From Cohnella nanjingensis (GTDB taxonomy: Bacteria; Bacillota; Bacilli; Paenibacillales; Paenibacillaceae): a stretch of DNA of 64,000 bases. The notes under the pieces were generated by a model. That model was not told the origin of the DNA, did not search any database, and saw only the letters and a program-made list of their open reading frames with translations. Both the position numbers and the translations under genes were made by a program. The stretch is taken from NCBI RefSeq assembly GCF_014212125.1, contig NZ_JACJVP010000006.1:186001-250000 (forward strand), given 5' to 3'. This document shows positions 61,096-64,000 of this stretch, in pieces. How positions within the stretch are numbered: the stretch's first letter is position 1; the number at the start of each line of letters is the position of its first letter.

Positions 61096-62688
61096 TCAAG
61101 GCTTCAAGACAACAGTCGTATAAGGCGGGAGCGTCAGCTTCCCTTGGCGAAGGGAGGCCGCGGCGTCCGTCGATCGCGCGATCTTAGCGAACGCGTCGCC
61201 CGTCCCCTTCGGCGGGACGATCGTCACTTCCTGCTCCTTGCCGGAAAGGTTGTGCAGCACGAGGCGCTTGACTTCTCCGGCAGCGCGCGTATACGCCATC
61301 ACCGCGTCATTGCCGATCTCGTAGGAGCCGACCGTCCCTTTGCGGAGCGCCTCATCCTGCTTCCGCCACGAGATGAGCGTCCGGTAGCGGCTGAGCAGCG
61401 AGTCCTTGTCGCTCTCTTCCTGCTCGACCGAGACGGTGCCGTCGCCGCGATATTGCGATGCCTCCCAAGTCGTCTCGCCCGCCTTGCCGGGCTCGCGATT
61501 CCAGGGGAACGGCTCCCGGATGCGCTCGTCCGGCTTCAGCCCGCTCATGCCCAGCTCCTCGCCGTAGTAGACGAAGGCGTTGCCCGGCAGCGTCAGCAGC
61601 ATCGCGGCCGCCGTCTTGGCATGGTTGACGTTGCCGCCGACGGCGGACATGACCCGGTTCTGGTCATGGTTCGACAAGAAGAGCGCGTCGACGAACTTGC
61701 CGTCCGAAGACTTGGCGTAGTAGTCGTAGATCCGCGAGAGCGTGAAGCCGATATCCGCCGACCGCTCGGTATCGGCCGCCCCGATCAGCTTGCCGGCCAG
61801 GTCGAAGTTGAACGCGGAATCGAAAGCATCCTTCAGATAAGGTCCGATCACCGCCGGTCCATCCCACACTTCGCCGACGAGATACGCCTTCGGGTTGACC
61901 TCGTTCAGTCCGCTGCGGAACTCCTGCCACCAGGCTTGGTTCTTCTGCTTCACGCCCGGGGTGTTGATCGTGGAGTTGAAGTCGCCGTAGATATGCTTGG
62001 CCGCATCCAGCCGGAACCCGTCAAAGCCTTGCTTCAGCCAGTATTGGCCGACGGCCGTCATCTCTTGGCGCACGGCGGGGTTGTCGAAGTTCAGGTCCGG
62101 CATGCCCTCCCAGAAAATGCCGAGATAGTCGTCTCCGTTCAGCGCATGCCACGGCGGCGCGCCGGCGGCGCCGTCGGCCGGGCTGCGTCCGCCGCGTTCG
62201 CTGGACCAGATGTACCAATCGCGGTAGGCGCTCGTCGGCCCTTTAGACGCATCTGCGAACCAGGGATGCTCGCTGCTCGTATGGTTGACGACCAGATCCA
62301 TGATGACGCGGATTCCCCGCTTGTGCGCTTCCGCGAGGAGCCGCTTCAGATCGTCCGGCGTGCCGTAATCCTTGTTGATGCCGTAGTAGTCCGTCACGTC
62401 GTACCCGTGATAGCTCGGCGAGGGTTGAATCGGCATCAGCCAGATGCCGTCCGCGCCCAGCGATTTCACGTAATCCAGCTTCTGCGTGACGCCGTTCAGA
62501 TCGCCGATCCCGTCGCCGTTGGAGTCCGCGAAGGAACGGACGAAGATCTCATAGTACACGTCGGAAGGTCCGGCAGCGTTCTTCTCGTCCTTCGCGCCGC
62601 CCGGCGTGCAGCCGGACAGCAGGACCGCTAGCGCCGATAGGACGGCCAAGCCCGTTCCGGCGCGCCTGCCGAGAGGCCGTCGCCTCAT
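61096..62688 (-). CDS. Alpha-amylase, membrane-anchored lipoprotein (GH13)
   Basis: Protein of 530 residues from the ATG at 62688. The start overlaps the preceding permease stop (ATGA), a coupled arrangement, and gives a lipoprotein signal with lipobox LLSGC, then a short linker. GH13 motifs: MDLVVNH, GFRLDAAKHI (nucleophile Asp), LVGEVWDG (acid/base Glu) and FLSNHDQNR. It would cleave starch or glycogen at the cell surface and feed the importer encoded in the same operon. Confidence 0.9.
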   Translation of the reverse strand: MRRRPLGRRAGTGLAVLSALAVLLSGCTPGGAKDEKNAAGPSDVYYEIFVRSFADSNGDGIGDLNGVTQKLDYVKSLGADGIWLMPIQPSPSYHGYDVTDYYGINKDYGTPDDLKRLLAEAHKRGIRVIMDLVVNHTSSEHPWFADASKGPTSAYRDWYIWSSERGGRSPADGAAGAPPWHALNGDDYLGIFWEGMPDLNFDNPAVRQEMTAVGQYWLKQGFDGFRLDAAKHIYGDFNSTINTPGVKQKNQAWWQEFRSGLNEVNPKAYLVGEVWDGPAVIGPYLKDAFDSAFNFDLAGKLIGAADTERSADIGFTLSRIYDYYAKSSDGKFVDALFLSNHDQNRVMSAVGGNVNHAKTAAAMLLTLPGNAFVYYGEELGMSGLKPDERIREPFPWNREPGKAGETTWEASQYRGDGTVSVEQEESDKDSLLSRYRTLISWRKQDEALRKGTVGSYEIGNDAVMAYTRAAGEVKRLVLHNLSGKEQEVTIVPPKGTGDAFAKIARSTDAAASLRQGKLTLPPYTTVVLKP

Positions 62689-63524
62689 CCCTTGCTGGCT
62701 CCCGAAGTGAGCCCTTCGACGATGAAGCGCTGCAGCAGCAGGTAGACGATCGTGATCGGCAACGCGACCAGCACGCACCCCGCGGCGAACATCGTGAAGT
62801 TCGCGGTGCGGAAGTTCGTCGCCAGATCCCACAGGCCGACGGCCACCGTCCACTGCTCGCGCGAGCGGAGCACGAGGCGCGCCAGGATGAAGTCGACCCA
62901 CGGGCCTACGAATGTCGTAACCGCCATGTAGGTGAGGATCGGCTTGGCCAGCGGAATCATGATCTTGCCGAATACCGTCAGATGGCTGGCGCCGTCGATC
63001 CGGGCCGACTCCTCCAGGCTGCGGGGGATCGTATCGAAATACCCTTTGACGATAAACGTCGATAAGACCGGAGCTCCGCAGGAATAGACGATGATAAGCG
63101 CCAGATGCGTATTCAGCAGATCGAACTGGTACAGCAGCAAGAAGATCGAGATGAGGGCCATGAAGTTGGGGAACATTCCCAGGATGAGCAGCGTGGAAAG
63201 CCCTGCCTTGCGCCCCTTGAAGCGGAATCTGGAGAGCACGTACGCGACCATAGTCGTGGCCAACGTGCCGAACAGCATCGTGAAGATGCCGATCTTAAGC
63301 GTATTCCAATACCAACGGCCGAACACAAAGCTCTTGTCGGTGAACAAGGCCGAATAGTGCTCTCCCGTCCAGTTGGAAGGGAAGAAGGTCGGGCTGTAGA
63401 TCGCGCCTCCCGGCCGGAACGAAGATACGAGAATCCACACGGTCGGATAGAGGACGGAGAGGCCTAGAATCGCGAGCAATACGTAGCTGAAAAAGAGACG
63501 GATGCCCGTACCCGTTTTTCTCAT
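62685..63524 (-). CDS. Maltodextrin ABC permease, MalG/MdxG type
   Basis: Permease of 279 residues with six helices; EAA loop LEESARIDGASHLTVFGKIM and ending QRFIVEGLTSGASKG, as in maltodextrin MalG/MdxG proteins. Its start overlaps the stop of the upstream permease (ATGA), and its stop overlaps the amylase start, so all three genes are translated in a chain. Confidence 0.9.
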   Translation of the reverse strand: MRKTGTGIRLFFSYVLLAILGLSVLYPTVWILVSSFRPGGAIYSPTFFPSNWTGEHYSALFTDKSFVFGRWYWNTLKIGIFTMLFGTLATTMVAYVLSRFRFKGRKAGLSTLLILGMFPNFMALISIFLLLYQFDLLNTHLALIIVYSCGAPVLSTFIVKGYFDTIPRSLEESARIDGASHLTVFGKIMIPLAKPILTYMAVTTFVGPWVDFILARLVLRSREQWTVAVGLWDLATNFRTANFTMFAAGCVLVALPITIVYLLLQRFIVEGLTSGASKG

Positions 63525-64000
63525 TGCACCATATCCTCCTCTTTGAACGACTTCGTCCGCAAATAGCTGGCGATCGAGATGGACGCGATGATCAGGAACA
63601 CGATAATGCCGATCGCGGAAGCGAAGTTGTATTTGTTATTGTCCAGGGTCAATTTGTAAAGCCAGGTGACGAGCAAGTCGGTCTGGCCCGCGAATTGATA
63701 GTCCCCTGTCTTCGGATCGCCGCCCGTCAGCAAGTAAATGGCGTTGAAATTGTTGATATTGCCGGCGAACTGCGTAATTAATACGGGCGCCGTCACGAAA
63801 AGCACGCGGGGGAGCGTGATGGTCCGGAATTTCTGGAAGGCGGTGGCGCCGTCAACCTCCGCGGCCTCGTACAGGTCCTTAGGGATCGTCGTCAGTACGC
63901 CGAACATGAGCATCATCGTCACCGGAATCCCGAACCAGGCGTTAACGAGCACGACGGTGAACTTCGCCCATTGGGGATCCGTCAGCCAGCCGATCTTCTC
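63521..64000 (-). CDS. Maltodextrin ABC permease, MalF/MdxF type (5' end beyond window)
   Basis: The last 160 residues of a permease are visible to the right edge, beginning EKIGWLTDPQWAKFTVVL. EAA loop LYEAAEVDGATAFQKFRTIT, then FAGNINNFNAIYLLTGGDP and the MalF-like tail. It is the partner of the MalG-type permease. The binding-protein gene presumably lies farther right. Confidence 0.9.
   Translation of the reverse strand, partial: EKIGWLTDPQWAKFTVVLVNAWFGIPVTMMLMFGVLTTIPKDLYEAAEVDGATAFQKFRTITLPRVLFVTAPVLITQFAGNINNFNAIYLLTGGDPKTGDYQFAGQTDLLVTWLYKLTLDNNKYNFASAIGIIVFLIIASISIASYLRTKSFKEEDMVQ

Noticed and set aside
59536..62631. An open frame of about 1000 codons antisense to adeR and the amylase gene.
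   Set aside because: The opposite strand holds two well-recognised genes; the antisense protein has no known motif and an Arg/Val-rich composition.
63521..63952. A short complete permease beginning at 63952.
   Set aside because: The frame stays open to the window edge with permease sequence, so the codon at 63952 is internal.

Overview
The window is about 64 kb of mostly GC-rich DNA with the gene content of a Paenibacillaceae bacterium (Paenibacillus or Cohnella type). The evidence is four LplABC/MalEFG-type sugar ABC transporter sets without their own ATPases, YesM/YesN-type two-component systems, many intracellular glycoside hydrolases, AGGAGG ribosome-binding sites, Ser/Ala-rich lipoprotein linkers, and cre-like sites. 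Species was not determined. No rRNA, CRISPR array or intact mobile element was seen.

Layout. (1) 1-16361, minus strand: a polysaccharide-utilisation operon read from right to left: GH5-like hydrolase, two permeases, substrate-binding lipoprotein, GH95, GH2, a TIM-barrel sugar isomerase/epimerase, a rhamnulokinase-like FGGY kinase, then a secreted GH2 enzyme with two LamG domains that runs off the left edge. A divergent RpiR-type regulator and a LacI-like protein without a DNA-binding domain (16723-18532) face it across an AT-rich regulatory region. (2) 18660-25210: a visibly AT-richer island with an alpha/beta hydrolase, a MocR regulator, two tandem EamA transporters, a serine-recombinase remnant, an HxlR regulator and a lactonase-type metallo-hydrolase. 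A truncated tRNA-Ala(GGC) lies at its right end. (3) 25513-29511: rlmD, dagK and a CbiX-type chelatase, separated by tandem and palindromic repeats. (4) 29801-38330: an Lpl-type transporter with its own HK/RR pair. (5) 38526-42888: yerC, a YqfQ/VrrA-like protein, a DUF1861 protein and a pit phosphate transporter with its DUF47 partner. (6) 43151-53482: a rhamnogalacturonan locus (CE12 esterase, HK, RR, binding protein, two permeases, GH105), interrupted by an unrelated minus-strand gene. (7) 53684-60840: an endonuclease-like gene, a YerB lipoprotein, a neopullulanase with a possible antiterminator-controlled leader, ald and an AdeR-like regulator. (8) 61096-64000: a maltodextrin transporter and secreted alpha-amylase operon, cut by the right edge.

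How the parts fit. In locus 1 only the LamG-GH2 protein carries a signal peptide. The inferred scheme is outside cleavage, uptake by the Lpl-type transporter, trimming inside the cell by GH5, GH95 and GH2, then isomerisation and phosphorylation of the released sugar. The rhamnogalacturonan locus follows the Bacillus YesMN/YteR plan. None of the four sugar transporters has an ATPase nearby, so a shared MsmX-type ATPase elsewhere is expected.

The least explained signals are a folded ~53-bp dispersed repeat with compensatory changes (four copies), a paired operator flanking the mocR gene, the LacI-like sensor without its DNA-binding domain, a RAT/terminator-like leader before the neopullulanase, palindromic repeats in two clusters, and tandem repeats that begin at the stop codons of two genes.
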